In this document: one piece after another, positions 26,985 through 38,113 of the stretch
Layout of the letters: each line of letters starts with the position of its first letter
How positions within the stretch are numbered: the stretch's first letter is position 1
Assembly: GCA_963745675.1 (NCBI GenBank)
Contig: CAVUYM010000009.1
Location: 1 to 64,000 of the forward strand
Source: JAUIIK01 sp963745675
Lineage (GTDB): Bacteria; Chloroflexota; Chloroflexia; Thermomicrobiales; CFX8
Length of the DNA: 64,000 nucleotides
Reading direction: 5' to 3'
The notes under the pieces: generated by a model
Seen by the model: the letters and a program-made list of their open reading frames with translations, nothing else
Told to the model about the DNA's origin: nothing
Databases searched by the model: none
Translations under genes and position numbers: made by a program

Positions 26985-27566
26985 TCAATAGATCTTCTCT
27001 CCGCTGATAAGCATCGATACGAATTGTTCCAGACGTCTCGCACGTGTTTCCGGGCGCTTGGCATCTTGGATACGGTAAAGGATAGCGTAGCGGTTGCGGC
27101 TGTCGAGGTGCTCGAAGAACTCCTGAGCCTCAGGGTGTTCGTCGAACCGTGCTTGCAAGTCCTCCGGGATGCCAATTCTGCTCTGAGGTTCGTAGGCATC
27201 TTCCCAGCGACCGTCTGCTTTTGCTGCGTCGATCTGAGCCTGGCCAGACGGACGCATGCGGCCCACCGCTATGAGCCGTCCCACCTTTTCCTGGTTGATC
27301 TGCGACCATTTGCTGCGTGTCCGGCGCGGCGTGAATTTTTGCAGGAAGTAATGCTCATCGAACGCACGCCGCTGGCCGTCGATCCATCCAAAACAGAGTG
27401 CCACGTCGAGGGCTTCAATGTGGGTAATGGACTCTATTCCGCTCGCCTTCTTCGCTATTTTCATCCAGATCCCAACCGGATCTTCAAAATTGCTCGCCAG
27501 CCAGCTCTCGAACTCGTCTTCGGATGCGAAAGTCATGATTGGCGGATCCGATTTCGCCTTTGTCAT
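26985..27566 (-). CDS. YdeI/OmpD-associated family protein, tandem paralogue
   Basis: A 193-residue paralogue of the 26214-26795 protein, same length and domain order: MTFASEDEFESWLASNFEDP, IWMKIAKK, ALDVALCFGWIDGQRR, FLQKFTPRRTRSKWSQIN, and the C-terminal RNRYAILYRIQDAKRPETR. This copy keeps the usual GWIDGQ motif, which the other has as GWYGGV, so this is probably the canonical member and the downstream one has diverged. Confidence 0.82.
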   Translation of the reverse strand: MTKAKSDPPIMTFASEDEFESWLASNFEDPVGIWMKIAKKASGIESITHIEALDVALCFGWIDGQRRAFDEHYFLQKFTPRRTRSKWSQINQEKVGRLIAVGRMRPSGQAQIDAAKADGRWEDAYEPQSRIGIPEDLQARFDEHPEAQEFFEHLDSRNRYAILYRIQDAKRPETRARRLEQFVSMLISGEKIY

Positions 27567-27604
27567 GGGATTCCCTTATCAGTGTATTGGAACGTATGTT
27601 CTAA

Positions 27605-28789
27605 TTACACCAGGCACTCGCCACCTCGCGCAACGATTTGTCCGCGCTTGACGACCAGCCAGCGAAGCGGGCGTTCGATCACGGCTTCAACGTGCGTTTC
27701 CCCATCAACGAGGACGAAGTCGGCGCTACAGCCAGGTTCCAGACCGTAGTTCTCCATTCCAATGACCTCGGCGCTGCTGCGGGTTGCGATATCGAGCACC
27801 ATCTCGATATCGTCGTCGCGGCGCAAGTTGTTGCGGTAGGCGATGATGAAGCTACGCAGCAGCATGTCGGGCATGTTGAGCGGCCCCCAGGCGTCGCGGA
27901 TACCATCGTTGCCGGTACACATCCGGACGCCTGCGTCATAGAGCCGCTTTACCGCCGGAACTGGACGAAGTCCGCCCGGACCGTGGCTCATGATCGCGAT
28001 GTCGTTCTCGAGTAGTAGCTCGATCAGGCGTTCCAGGTAGCTCTCGTTGACGCCGCCCAGGCAGAGCGCGTGGCTGATGACGACACGCCCCTGCCAGCCG
28101 AGCGCTTTGGTGCGTTCAGCGATCAGCTCGATTGAGAATGCGCCGAGGTCGCCGGGCTCGTGGAGGTGAATATCGATGTCGGCGTCGTGCCGCTCGGCCA
28201 TCGCGAAGATCGTATCCAGATGGCCCTTCGGATCGCGGTCGATCGAGGATGGATCGAGCCCGCCGACGACCTCTGCCCCATTCCGCATCGCCTCTTCCAT
28301 GAGCTCGACGGTTCCTGGCCGGATCAGCATGCCGCTCTGGGGAAAGGCGACGATCTGGATATCGAGCGCGTCGCGAAGATCTTCGCGGGTTTGCAGGACA
28401 CCCTCGAAGCAGCGCAGACCGACGTCGGTATCGATATCAACGAACGTGCGGATATGGGTGGTGCCAGCCGCGATGCTCCGGCGAGCCTGGCGGAGCGACT
28501 GCTGGTGGATGTCGATGTTCTGCTCGACTCGCATCCTGCGCTCGTTATCAATCATGTCGTTCAGGCCGGTTCCGACCTCGTTGCGATACCAGCCCATCCC
28601 GAGCAGGCTCTTGTCGAGGTGGGCGTGGGCGTCGACAAATCCAGGAAAGATGAGCCGTCCTCCGGCATCGATCGTTTGCGGGTCGTCGCGCTCAAGATGG
28701 AGATTTGGCCCTATGGCAGTGATCCGGTCGTCATTAATCGCAACGTCCACGATCCCGGCTCCAAGCCGGTGAGTATTCTTTATCAGCAA
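27605..28789 (-). CDS. Amidohydrolase, cytosine deaminase (CodA)-like
   Basis: A 394-residue metal-dependent deaminase/hydrolase of the amidohydrolase superfamily. HAHLDKSL gives the HxH metal pair, HLHEPGD the third His and Glu, VISHAL the fourth His, and CTGNDGIRDAWGP the catalytic Asp. This layout, with HxHLDK and a D-W after the Asp, matches CodA. The frame is open far upstream, but only antisense to two other genes; I place the start at TTG 28789, where GAAAGGGA lies 7 bases before, just ahead of LIKNTHRLGAG. Alternatives at about 28829 exist. It is divergent from the GrpB-like gene. Confidence 0.82.
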   Translation of the reverse strand: MLIKNTHRLGAGIVDVAINDDRITAIGPNLHLERDDPQTIDAGGRLIFPGFVDAHAHLDKSLLGMGWYRNEVGTGLNDMIDNERRMRVEQNIDIHQQSLRQARRSIAAGTTHIRTFVDIDTDVGLRCFEGVLQTREDLRDALDIQIVAFPQSGMLIRPGTVELMEEAMRNGAEVVGGLDPSSIDRDPKGHLDTIFAMAERHDADIDIHLHEPGDLGAFSIELIAERTKALGWQGRVVISHALCLGGVNESYLERLIELLLENDIAIMSHGPGGLRPVPAVKRLYDAGVRMCTGNDGIRDAWGPLNMPDMLLRSFIIAYRNNLRRDDDIEMVLDIATRSSAEVIGMENYGLEPGCSADFVLVDGETHVEAVIERPLRWLVVKRGQIVARGGECLV

Positions 28790-28909
28790 TAGATTGGTCC
28801 CTTTCGTCCGTCTCAACACCCTCTTTCGGTGGATGCCTGTCGAACAGTAGCCTAATGACGTGGTATTTTGCCCGAATTCGTCCCGCCAGCTACCGAGGGG
28901 AAAACAGTC

Positions 28910-29518
28910 GTGTCCCGTTCCGATGAGAGCCCAATCGGCGTCTATGAATACCTCGACTATCACGAGTTCGGGGAAGTCTTCCGGCCCTATGATGATCGTG
29001 CTCCCAACGTCGCGCTCCAGGTTGCGGACCTGATTCGTGGTCGGATGCCGGATGCACAGGTCGAACATGTCGGTAGCACTGCGATTCCCGGATGCCCTGG
29101 CAAAGGCATCATCGATCTGATGCTGATGTACGCTTCGGGGCGCCTTGCGGCTGCGCGAGATGCCCTGGATTCGCTTGGTTTCCAGCGTCAGACCGGAGCT
29201 GCTCCGTTTCCGGAGGAGCGCCCCATGCGTGTCGGAACCATCGACTACGACGGCGAGTCGTTTCGCTTGCACGTTCATGTGATTGCCAGTGATGATCCTG
29301 AAGCGTGCGAGCATCTCTATTTTCGGGACCGGCTTAGGGCGGACGTGGCACTGCGGGACGAGTATGTCGAATCGAAACGGGCAGCGCTCGCCGATCTTGA
29401 CGTCCGGAGGAATGGGCGAGCGCACAACATCGTCTACAACGAAGGCAAGGCCCCCTTCATCCGGCGCGTGCTCGCCGAAATGGATACTTTGTCCGGCGCA
29501 GGCCAGAAAGGATCGTAA
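28910..29518 (+). CDS. GrpB family protein (UPF0157)
   Basis: A 202-residue protein of the nucleotidyltransferase fold. GTG 28910 follows GAGGGG. Family signature: VEHVGSTAIPGCPGKGIIDLM, followed by SFRLHVHVIASDDPEACEHL and YVESKRAALAD near the C-terminus. GrpB proteins resemble CoaE-fused domains; their function is unsettled. The stop is 2 bp before the GMC oxidoreductase start, indicating an operon. Confidence 0.83.
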   Translation: MSRSDESPIGVYEYLDYHEFGEVFRPYDDRAPNVALQVADLIRGRMPDAQVEHVGSTAIPGCPGKGIIDLMLMYASGRLAAARDALDSLGFQRQTGAAPFPEERPMRVGTIDYDGESFRLHVHVIASDDPEACEHLYFRDRLRADVALRDEYVESKRAALADLDVRRNGRAHNIVYNEGKAPFIRRVLAEMDTLSGAGQKGS

Positions 29519-29520
29519 GT

Positions 29521-31026
29521 GTGTCCCAATCTGCAGATGTGTTGATCGTCGGAGGCGGCACGTCGGGAGCGGCGCTGGCCGGTTTGCTTGCGCGCGATCC
29601 GAACCGAAGCGTGCTATTGCTCGAAGCCGGACCCGACTACGGAGCGATGAGCGAGGGCCGCTGGCCAGCGGAATTACTCGATGCCAGCACGATCCCGTTA
29701 ACGCACGACTGGGGCTATTCCGGGTTGACTCACGACAACCAATCTGAGCCCCGCGCCTTCGATCGGGCCAGAGTAATCGGCGGCTGTTCTGCCCACAACG
29801 GCTGTGTGGAGCTCGTCGGTCACCGCCGCGACTACGACCGCTGGGCCGAGCTTGGTAATGAAGGCTGGTCCTGGGATGAAGTTGCGCCTGCCTTCGAACG
29901 GGCCAAGGAAGGTCTGCGAGTGCGCATACCCCGCGACCAGGAAGTGACGCCATATCAGGCCGCATTCATCGAGGGCGCTGTAGCCGCCGGAGTCCCACGA
30001 GTCGATGACCTCAACGTGCCAGATGATCTTGCAGGCGTTGCGCCATCGCCGGTGAATATCGTCAACGGCGTGCGCTGGAATGCCGCCCTCGGTTACCTCG
30101 ATGCTGTGCGCGGGCAGGGCAATCTGACTGTCGTCGGCGACGCTCTGGTCGATCGCGTCATCTTCGATGGACGCCGGGCCGTCGCTGTTGAAGCAATTGT
30201 CAACGGTCAACGGCAGCGCTACGAAGCGGGCAGGATCGTACTGTCAGCCGGCGCATACGGTTCGCCCTCGATCTTGCTACGTTCTGGTGTTGGCCCGGCC
30301 GGCGACCTGGAGGAGCTTGGTGTTGAAGTTCTCCATGATCTGCCTGGTGTCGGCCGCAATCTCACCGACCATCCGATGGCGGGCCTTCGCCTGCGCCCGA
30401 GCGCGAAGCTGCTGTCCCAGATGGAGGTCTTCGGGATGGTGAACTGGCTCCCCGACGAGCAGGCATTGCTCAAGGCGCGTAGTAGCCACTGTGACGAGGC
30501 GTTCGATCTGCATCTGTTTGCAGTCAGCGGTCGCGAGGAGGATGGCAGCTACCGGCTCGCGATCGAGGTGTCGTGCGTCGATCCACGATCCGCGGGTCGT
30601 CTGACGCTGCCGTCAACCGATCCAGCGGCGACGCCGCTGATCGATCACGGTTACCTGACCGACCCTGCGGGGCGAGATCTCGCAGTTATGCTCGATGGGG
30701 TCGCACTGGCGCGACGCATCGCCGATCACATGCGCGACGAGGGCCTGGTCGAAGACGAGCTCGCGCCCGGCGCGAATGTCACCTCGCAAGATGATCTCAG
30801 CCGTTGGATCGAGTCTGCCGTCGGCATTTATTACCACCCGGCCTGCAGTTGCAAGATGGGACCGGCGAGTGACCCGTTGGCTGTCGTCGATCCGCGCGGT
30901 AGCGTCCACGGCCTCGAAGGCTTGTCGATCTGCGACGCCTCGATCTTCCCGGTCCTCATGCGCGCCAATACCAACCTCCCGGCCGCGATGCTGGCCGAGC
31001 ATATGGCCGGTTGGATCGGGCGATAA
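29521..31026 (+). CDS. GMC family FAD oxidoreductase (choline dehydrogenase-like)
   Basis: A 501-residue flavoenzyme oxidising an alcohol. The dinucleotide-binding motif IVGGGTSGAALAGLLARD is at residues 6-23. It continues with ARVIGGCSAHNGCVELVGHR and LSAGAYGSPSILLRSGVGP (GMC signature 2). The C-terminal active site has YYHPACSCKMGP (His) and RANTNLPAAMLAEHMA (Asn). GTG 29521 starts 2 bp after the GrpB stop. The substrate cannot be told from sequence alone; no betaine aldehyde dehydrogenase is near. Confidence 0.88.
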   Translation: MSQSADVLIVGGGTSGAALAGLLARDPNRSVLLLEAGPDYGAMSEGRWPAELLDASTIPLTHDWGYSGLTHDNQSEPRAFDRARVIGGCSAHNGCVELVGHRRDYDRWAELGNEGWSWDEVAPAFERAKEGLRVRIPRDQEVTPYQAAFIEGAVAAGVPRVDDLNVPDDLAGVAPSPVNIVNGVRWNAALGYLDAVRGQGNLTVVGDALVDRVIFDGRRAVAVEAIVNGQRQRYEAGRIVLSAGAYGSPSILLRSGVGPAGDLEELGVEVLHDLPGVGRNLTDHPMAGLRLRPSAKLLSQMEVFGMVNWLPDEQALLKARSSHCDEAFDLHLFAVSGREEDGSYRLAIEVSCVDPRSAGRLTLPSTDPAATPLIDHGYLTDPAGRDLAVMLDGVALARRIADHMRDEGLVEDELAPGANVTSQDDLSRWIESAVGIYYHPACSCKMGPASDPLAVVDPRGSVHGLEGLSICDASIFPVLMRANTNLPAAMLAEHMAGWIGR

Positions 31027-31040
31027 CGGCCGGGCACAGC

Positions 31041-34000
31041 TCAGGCTGACACGATGCCCTGGGCGAAGGCGCGCGCGACGGCGGCAGTACGTGATTCGAC
31101 GTCGAGTTTGCTGTAGATCGCATTCAGGTGCCCGTGGACGGTGCGGGGGCTGATGAAGAGTTCCTCGGCGATTTCTGCGTCGGTCATACCTCGTGCAAGC
31201 AGCTGCAGGACCTCAATTTGTCGCGGCGTAAGCCCGAGTGTGACCGCTCTCGGGTGTTTCCTCCGTTTGCGGTGATCCGGCCTCCCGAGCATTGATGCGA
31301 TCGAGCAGGGGCTGCGCTTCAAGCCGTTCAGCAATGGCTCTCGCATCTGCCAGCATTGAAGAGTCCTGTTTCAGGTCACTGATCTTCTGTTGCAGTTCCA
31401 TCTGTGCGACCTGAGTCAGGGCCAGTTCGTATGGCGCGTTGAACTGTCCGACGAGTGTCAGGGCTTCGTCCAGATAGTTCTCCGCATTTTTCGGGTTCCC
31501 TGTCTGGAGACTCAATTCTCCGAGTGTGCGTAGCGATTGGAGGCGGGCTAGCGGTTGAGATGGATTGCCGGACAATTCGAGCGCTCTTTGGGCGCGACGA
31601 AGGGCTTCATCCAGATCGCCGCTCAGGACATAAAGTCGCGCGCGGAGTAGCTGGGCCGCAGCGCTCCGGTTGCGCGACCGCTCCACTCGGTCCAGCGTTC
31701 GAATGCCTCGATCCACTGGCGAGCCAGCGCTTCGTCTCCGCTCTCAAGAGCGATGTTGGCAGCAATCCACTGTAGCTCCTGGCGGTGGATGAAGAATCGT
31801 CCGCCCAGGTTTTTCCTCGGGACCAGCGGGCAAGGTTCGTCTGATGTGTTCCCAGGCCCGCTCATGATTGCCGCGCAGCCATTCAATCTCGGCAAGTTTG
31901 CGAGCGCTTGGTACGCGCGAGGCGGGGATATCGAGGCGCAGATTGGCGCTGCGCCAGCAAGCATCCCAATCCCCGTCAAATATCAATGTGTCGGAGGTGG
32001 AATCCTGGCGTTCGCCCGTCACCGCCTGGATGAATTCGGAATTGCAGATTGGCTTGAACTTCTTCCATCTGGAGCTTGTGACGTGTATTTGGCCGATCCG
32101 GGTAATAGACCAGCATCACCGTATTCAGCTCCCAGTAGTAGCAATTTGAAACCATCTGGAAATTGCCCGATTCTCGGAAATAGTGGCGAGATGTTTCAAA
32201 TGCGGTCTGGGCACGTTCGGGATGACCAAGCGCGGCACTTGCAATCCCGATACCGAAGTATGCGTTTCCAAACTCGATGTATTGCGATCTCGATGTCGGC
32301 GCGATGTAGCTTTCGAGGAACTGCTCGGCGCGTTCTAAGGCCGTGCTGAAGTCGCCGTAGTTGGCGAGGTCTTGAGACAGCGTGGCGTTGCTGACAACAT
32401 AGCCAAGGGGTGAGTTCTTGATGCGTTGCTGCTCATCAGCCGGCAGATTTTCGAAGGCGGCAGCAGCATCGACGAGACTGTCAAGCGCAGGCTGATCGTC
32501 GAAACCGCGTACCCGCGCCTGAACCCAACGAGCCAGGACCGGGGCTCCCGGTTCATCTGCGTCGTTGGCTAGATCAACTGCCTGACTAATATAGTCCAGC
32601 GCCAGTTTTGTGTTCGTGAAGCGGTGAGCCTCCGCCAGAGCACAAAGGACGCTGATCCGATCACTCAATCGTTCGCGATTTCGCTCGAGAATGGAGAGCG
32701 CGCGGGCATAGTCCGTGACCATTGCCTGTAGCGCGAACGCCCGGCCAGCTCGTTGGGCCGTCTCAATGAGCCAATCGGCAGCACGCTCGTCCTCTGCCTG
32801 GACGAAATGGTGCGCAACCGTGCCGGGATCTACTTGCGGGCGCTGTTCGAGCGCCGCGCCAATCTGGGCATGCCATTGCATCCGCTGAAGGATATTCGTG
32901 CTCCAGTAGATGGCGTCGCGTACCAGCGCGTGCCGGAATCGGACGATATCAATCTCGGTCGTCTCTTTGAGGATCTGTGTCTGGAGTACTTCTTCGAGCG
33001 CGCTCAATGTGGGGTCATCGGGCGTCGAGCTGATTCTCTGCCAGGCTTCGAGCGGCACGTCCATGCCAAAGACTGCCGCGATCTGTAGCGCACGTCTGGC
33101 CGCAGGACTGAGATGTTCGAGCCGCCCTTCGATAATCTGGCGAATCAGCGGCGGAACGGCGAACTCGGGCAGGTCTCCGAGACTCCAGATTCCATCGTTG
33201 GCATGCAGCGATCTGGTGTCTTCGAGCAGGCCGATGAATTCTTCAATGTAGAGAGGATTCCCTTCGGCGTGCTGGTGGAGATAGGTGGCCAGTTGATCGG
33301 CCTCTTCGGACTTCATCGAGGGGAATCGGTCAGCCACAATTGCTCGTGCGCCATCGAGCCCGAGCGGTCTGAGTCGCAGTCTGGTGGGACGCAGCTCGCG
33401 CACGAGATTGGGGAGCAGATGATAAAGCGGAAGACCCGAGGTCAGGTCAGTATCCCGGTAGGTTGCCACAATGAAGATCGGCACCGGCGCGACCTGGCGG
33501 GCAAAATAGCGCAGCAGTTCAATGCTCGATTGATCGGCCCAGTGGAGATCTTCCAGCACCAGCAGCATCGGCTTTTGCTGGGCTATTTCCAGGATCTGAT
33601 TGGTTAGTAAATCCCAGAGATCGCGCATCCCGCTTACAGCTTCGAGGCCGTCTTGACCATCAACGCCGAGCGGCGGCGCAGGAAAATCAGCGTAGTGACG
33701 GGCGCTATGGAGCAACTCTTGCCAGACGCTGTAGGGTGACGGCAGCTCCATATCGTAGGATGTCGCCGCCAATACGATCACATCTGCCGCGCGCGCCTCT
33801 GCCTCCAGCGCTTCCACGAGCGTTGTCTTTCCAATGCCCGCTTCTCCGCTGATGAGCGTGACCGTTCCTCTTCGCTCGTGATGCAACTTCCTGAGGAGAT
33901 CCATGAGCAGATTCCACTCAGGCTCGCGCGTGAGAGGAGCGAGTTGGTTTGGAGAGCTACTGGATGCAGCAAAACCGGCGCTCAGGACTTCCCCCTGTTT

Positions 34001-34075
34001 CGAGTGTCTGCCTAACGGTTGTGGCTCAGTCCCGCATTCATCTTCTATCCTAGTCACCCAGGCTGATCGGTTCAA
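31041..34075 (-). CDS. AAA-ATPase LuxR-family (LAL) transcription regulator, four frameshifts
   Basis: A large ATP-binding LuxR regulator of about 1010 residues once joined. An N-terminal AAA/NB-ARC-like ATPase has Walker A GEAGIGKTTLVEAL and Walker B LLVLEDLHWADQSS, followed by a TPR-like helical region and a C-terminal GerE/LuxR HTH (GLTPRQIEVLQLLARGMTDAE, then SPRTVHGHLNAIYSKLDV). The protein passes through five frame segments, with breaks near 32010, 31830, 31690 and 31270. TTG 34073-34075 is the likeliest start; GTG 34051 is another. Converges with the GMC gene, 14 bp apart. Breaks are clean, so error is likelier than decay, but it cannot be excluded. Confidence 0.75.
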
Positions 34076-34690
34076 TCGATTTGGGGCTTAAACCCGGGGC
34101 AATCGTATGTAGAAGTGGGATCGCTCTCAGGCCCGAAACGTTATTTCGCTGATCGATCCAGGTTAGAAACGATTGCCCCGGACGTTCCAGGCTGCGATGG
34201 GCTTGAAATCGCTGTCTTTAGCCTTCAGTCGTCTCGCTGTGCAATAGAATGTTGCCCGGCGCAGGCACAGTTGGAGTTGCCCCGGTTGAGTGGACAAGTT
34301 CGAATTAGACCGCCTGGCTGAACTGCCAAACCGTTCATACTCTCGAACTCAGGTAGTCGAGCGTCAGGTGTCGACGCTACGGCTTGTACCAACACTCCAG
34401 ATAATCGAGGACCGTGGTGCGAGTTGACTGGCGGGCCGGCCAGGGCTGGATCGCGGGCGATGGTTGCGCAAACTGCTCGGGGGTGATCCTGAAGATACCG
34501 GACGAGCCAGCGTTCAAGAGAGTCCAGAGTTGGAGCCGTGTGCTGGGATTCGCTTGCGGAGTCGCTCGAATCGAAAGACTACTGATGACCCATTGCCTCG
34601 GGGTGATAATCTGTTGAGACCTTGATGCCCAGCGCCCTGACGCACGATATTTTGCTTCTGGCAACGTCCACACCCGACAAGGAGAACGCA
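34076..34690. other. Intergenic region, no recognisable gene
   Basis: 615 bp between the LuxR gene and the SelA-like gene. Short open frames occur on both strands (34414-34617 plus, 34377-34703 minus), but neither has a ribosome site, length or motif that makes it believable. No repeat was noticed. Confidence 0.4.
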
Positions 34691-35897
34691 TTGGCCACAT
34701 CATTCTACGAGCGCTACGGGATCAGGACGCTGATCAACGCTGCTGGTCCGATGACCAAGCTCAGCGGCCACGTCCTGGCCCCTGAGGTGCGTGATGCCAT
34801 GGCCTCGGCCGGTGCTGCCTGCGCACGCATCGAAGATCTCCAGGAAGCAGCCGGCAACGTGATCGCCCGGGTCACTGGTGCTGACGCAGGCTATGTGACT
34901 GCAGGAGCTGCCGCTGGTCTGACGATGAGCGCGGCTGCCGCGATAGCGGGTTTTGACCTGGCGGCGATGGACCAGTTGCCTGATACATCCGGGACTCCGT
35001 AGTGAGATCATCATCCAGCGCGGTCATGTCACCGCCTACTCGCATGCGCTACGCGCATCGGGTGCCAAACTGATCGAAGTTGGCTACGTCGGATATCCTG
35101 GCCAGGGACGGAGCTGGCCCTGGCAGGTCGAGGCCGCGATATCCGAACGTACCGCCGCAGTTGCCTATTCAGTCGGTGCAATGCCTGGCATGGTTGATCT
35201 TCCAACCATCGTCGACCTGGCCCATCGGCACGATTTACCGGTAATCGTCGACGCGGCGGCCACGCTGCCGCCAGCCCGGAATCTCCAGCGATTCATTGCC
35301 GAAGGGGCGGACCTCGTCTGCTTCAGCGGTGGCAAGGCCATCGGCGGGCCTCAGGCGTCAGGCATCCTGGCTGGTCGGGCTGATCTGATTGCTTCGGTCG
35401 CCTTGCAACACCAGGATATGGACATCGAGCCGGAAACCTGGAGCTGGCGCACGCGCTATCTTGAGGACCACACGTTGCCGGGTCCGCCACACCACGGGCT
35501 GGGCCGGTCGATGAAGGTAGGGAAAGAAGAGATCGCCGGACTCATGACAGCGCTTGAGCTCTATGTGGCGCGAGATCATGAAGCTGAGTGGCAGCGCTGG
35601 CACCGAATGCTGGAGACGGTGAAGGAACAACTGGCGGATGTGCGCGGTGTAAGCGTCGACATTCTGATCAATCAAGAGGAACCGCTGTCGGTCCCGGTGG
35701 CGCGGATCAAGCTTGATGAGGTGATCCTTGAGAAGTCGACGACCGCAATTGTCAATGAGCTGATCGCAGGGAGTCCGTCGATTGCAGTTTCTCAGGCCTT
35801 TCTGCAAGAGTCGGCGCTAGGAGTCAACCCAATGGTGCTTCAAGATGGTGAAGACCGTATTGTCGCGGCACGGATACGGGAGACGGTGAGCGGCTAG
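34691..35897 (+). CDS. SelA-like / aminotransferase class V family PLP enzyme, one frameshift
   Basis: About 402 residues of a fold-type I PLP enzyme in the SelA/D-glucosaminate-6-phosphate ammonia-lyase group. TTG 34691 follows AAGGAG at 7 bases. Motifs: ERYGIRTLINAAGPMTKLSG, GADAGYVTAGAAAGLTM, QRGHVTAYSHALRASGAKLI, VIVDAAATLPP (Asp), FSGGKAIGGPQASGIL (PLP Lys). One base is missing near 34995 in a TCCGGGACTCC context, which otherwise joins MDQLPDTSG to LRSEIIIQRG. The family members act on sugar-amino acids or hydroxyamino acids. An M20 gene follows on the same strand after 197 bp. Confidence 0.78.
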
Positions 35898-36094
35898 GTC
35901 CAGGAGTGCAAGGGGTGTTCTGGGAGCTCCGCATAGGAATATGGGGCCTGCGAATCGGACAATTATCCTGAGCACGATTATGAATAGCGAGCGGAATCTG
36001 CTTCCTTCGTTTCAGACTGGAGTAAGGATGATCCACAGCATACATATCAGTGTAGATGCCGCCGCCATCGCGCGATCGGTTGCCGGTCATATCC

Positions 36095-37266
36095 ATGGCT
36101 GATCCAATCGTTGCTTACCTGGAGCAGCATCTTCCCGACTATCTGACCGACCTCGAGATCCTCGTGAATCAGGATTCCGGTAGCTACGACAAAGTAGGCA
36201 TCGACCAGGTCAACGACTGGCTGGAGCAGCGCCTCGCCCTCATTGGGTTCGATGTTGAGCGCCATCGCCAAGCGGCATTTGGGGACGACCTGGTGGGGCG
36301 TTTGCGTGGCTCCGGCGACGCCCGCATCCTGCTGCTCGGTCACGCCGATACCGTCTTTCCACGCCGGCACAGCCGCGAACGGCCGATGACGATCTCCGGC
36401 AATCAGGTACGAGGGCCCGGCACCTGCGACATGAAAGCCGGATTGCTTTGCAGGGATCTACGCCGTTGAGGCGTTGGCTCATGCTGGGTGGGAGCAGTTT
36501 GGGGAGCTGACCTATCTCGTCGTTTCGGATGAAGAGATCGGTGAGCGGCACTCGATCGAACTGTTGAAGGAAGAGGGTCCGAAGCACGACGCCATCCTGA
36601 CGCTAGAGGCGGCCCGGGAGAACGGTGACATCGTCACAGCCCGCAAAGCCGTCGCCTGGTTCACCGTCGAAGCGACTGGTCGCGCGGCCCACGCTGGCGT
36701 CGAACCGGAGAAGGGTAGCAGCGCCACCCTCGCGATCAGTCGGCTCGTCGTTGAGGCGGACAAGCTCAACGGGCTAGCGAGATGGCATGACGGTGAATGC
36801 GGGGACGCTGGCAGGCGGCAGCACGCCAAACGTCGTTGCCGAGCAGGCATCGGTGCGCTTCGATCTGCGCGCCTGGACGAACGAGGACATCAAGGAGCTG
36901 GAAGAGGCATTGCGAAGGCTCGTGGCCGTAGAGTGGGTTGATGGTGTCAGTATGGAGATGCGACTTGAACCGGGTTCCGACTGCCCGGCGATGGAACGCA
37001 CCGAAGGCGTGATCGCGCTGGAGCAACTGGCAAAGACAATTGCCGGAGACCTCGGCTTTGCGTTGCAGGGTGCAGCAACCGGAGGCGCCTCTGACATCAG
37101 TTTCGCCGCGCACCGTGGAACGCCGGGATTGGATGGTCTCGGGCCGGTTGGAGGGTTGGATCACAGTCCCGCCGAGTACATTCTGCTGGACAGCATCGTT
37201 CCGCGCACTGCGCTGCTCGCAAAGCTGATGCAGGCAATTGGAGAAGGGCGAGTGAGGCGGGAGTGA
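36095..37266 (+). CDS. M20 family peptidase, two frameshifts
   Basis: A carboxypeptidase G2-like M20 peptidase of about 390 residues, close in layout to the gene at 22690. ATG 36095. Segment one: ILLLGHADTVFP (HxD) and GPGTCDMKAGL; break near 36447. Segment two: TYLVVSDEEIGERHS (Glu pair), TLEAARENGDIV and TGRAAHAGVEPEKGSSATLA; break near 36785. Segment three: GTLAGGSTPNVVAEQASVRF, DGLGPVGGLDHSPAEYILL. All catalytic residues are present once joined, which argues for sequence error. It follows the SelA-like gene on the same strand. Confidence 0.75.
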
Positions 37267-37893
37267 TGACCCATAGCTTATGTGGGCGTGATCAACGGCG
37301 AACCCAATATCTATGTCCTGAGTGCAGATGGCGGCGAGCCAAGGCAAGTTACCGATATCATTGGTATGTTGAATATTCCGACGGTCGATTGGTCACCTGA
37401 TGGTCAGCGCCTGCTCTTCGTTGATGAAGGAGAGACTGGCATCTACGTGATCAATTTCGATGGAACGGGCCTAACGCAACTCACCAGCGGTCACGATGAC
37501 AGAGTTCCTCAGTGGTCGCCAGACGGGAGCAAGATCGCCTTTCGCAGACATCAGAAAGGGTCAGTGGACCCAGAAACCAACGGCTTCATTCTTCGTTGGG
37601 ACATCTGTGTCGTGAAGCGCGACGGTTCAGGCCTCAAGCAGATCTCCGGTGGCGGGCTTGATCTCAGCTCTCCCGTTTGGTCGCCAGACGGGAAGTACGT
37701 GGCGTTTGAGCGTGATACCGGTTACTCGAAAGCACATACGATCTCTGGATCGTCGGCGCAGAGGGGAGCAACGAGCGCCAGCTCACATCCGGGGCTGAGC
37801 AGCGAGACGAGATCGTTGGCTAGACATGGTGGAACGGCCAGCAACGATAGTTGGCGCGTCTCGCGACCGTGTGGTCCGTCAGGATTGACCTGA
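37267..37893 (+). pseudogene. TolB/PD40 beta-propeller fragment
   Basis: About 200 residues with PD40 repeats: VDWSPDGQRLLFVDEGE, PQWSPDGSKIAFRRH, PVWSPDGKYVAFERD, each spaced by an ADGG or DGTG turn. There is no start, no signal peptide and no N-terminal blades, so the left part is missing. A frameshift near 37735 moves the reading to YDLWIVGAEGSNERQLTSG, which then meets a stop. It starts straight after the M20 stop and is probably the remnant of a periplasmic propeller protein. The 220 bp that follow hold no gene. Confidence 0.55.
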
Positions 37894-38113
37894 AGCGAGT
37901 GCTCTCCACCGCAACGGGGGGATCGCAGACGGTAGCGTGCTCCGCTGGCAGCCAACGTCGCGACGGAGTATGGATGATCACCCCATCCTCCTCGGGCGGT
38001 AGGTACTCGAGGTGATTGACCGGGGCGTGCGCGCGACACTGCCAGTAGTGTACGAAGGGCTACTCGGCTTCAATGCTCACGTTCATGCAGGATTCTTCCT
38101 GGGACTGAATCGT

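Noticed and set aside
28790..29965. Long upstream extension of the amidohydrolase frame
   Set aside because: It is entirely antisense to the GrpB-like and GMC genes, lacks amidohydrolase homology, and the domain starts at about 28789.
34377..34703. Protein-like frames on both strands near 34.4-34.7 kb
   Set aside because: No ribosome site or motif; the two frames exclude each other, and neither has supporting context.
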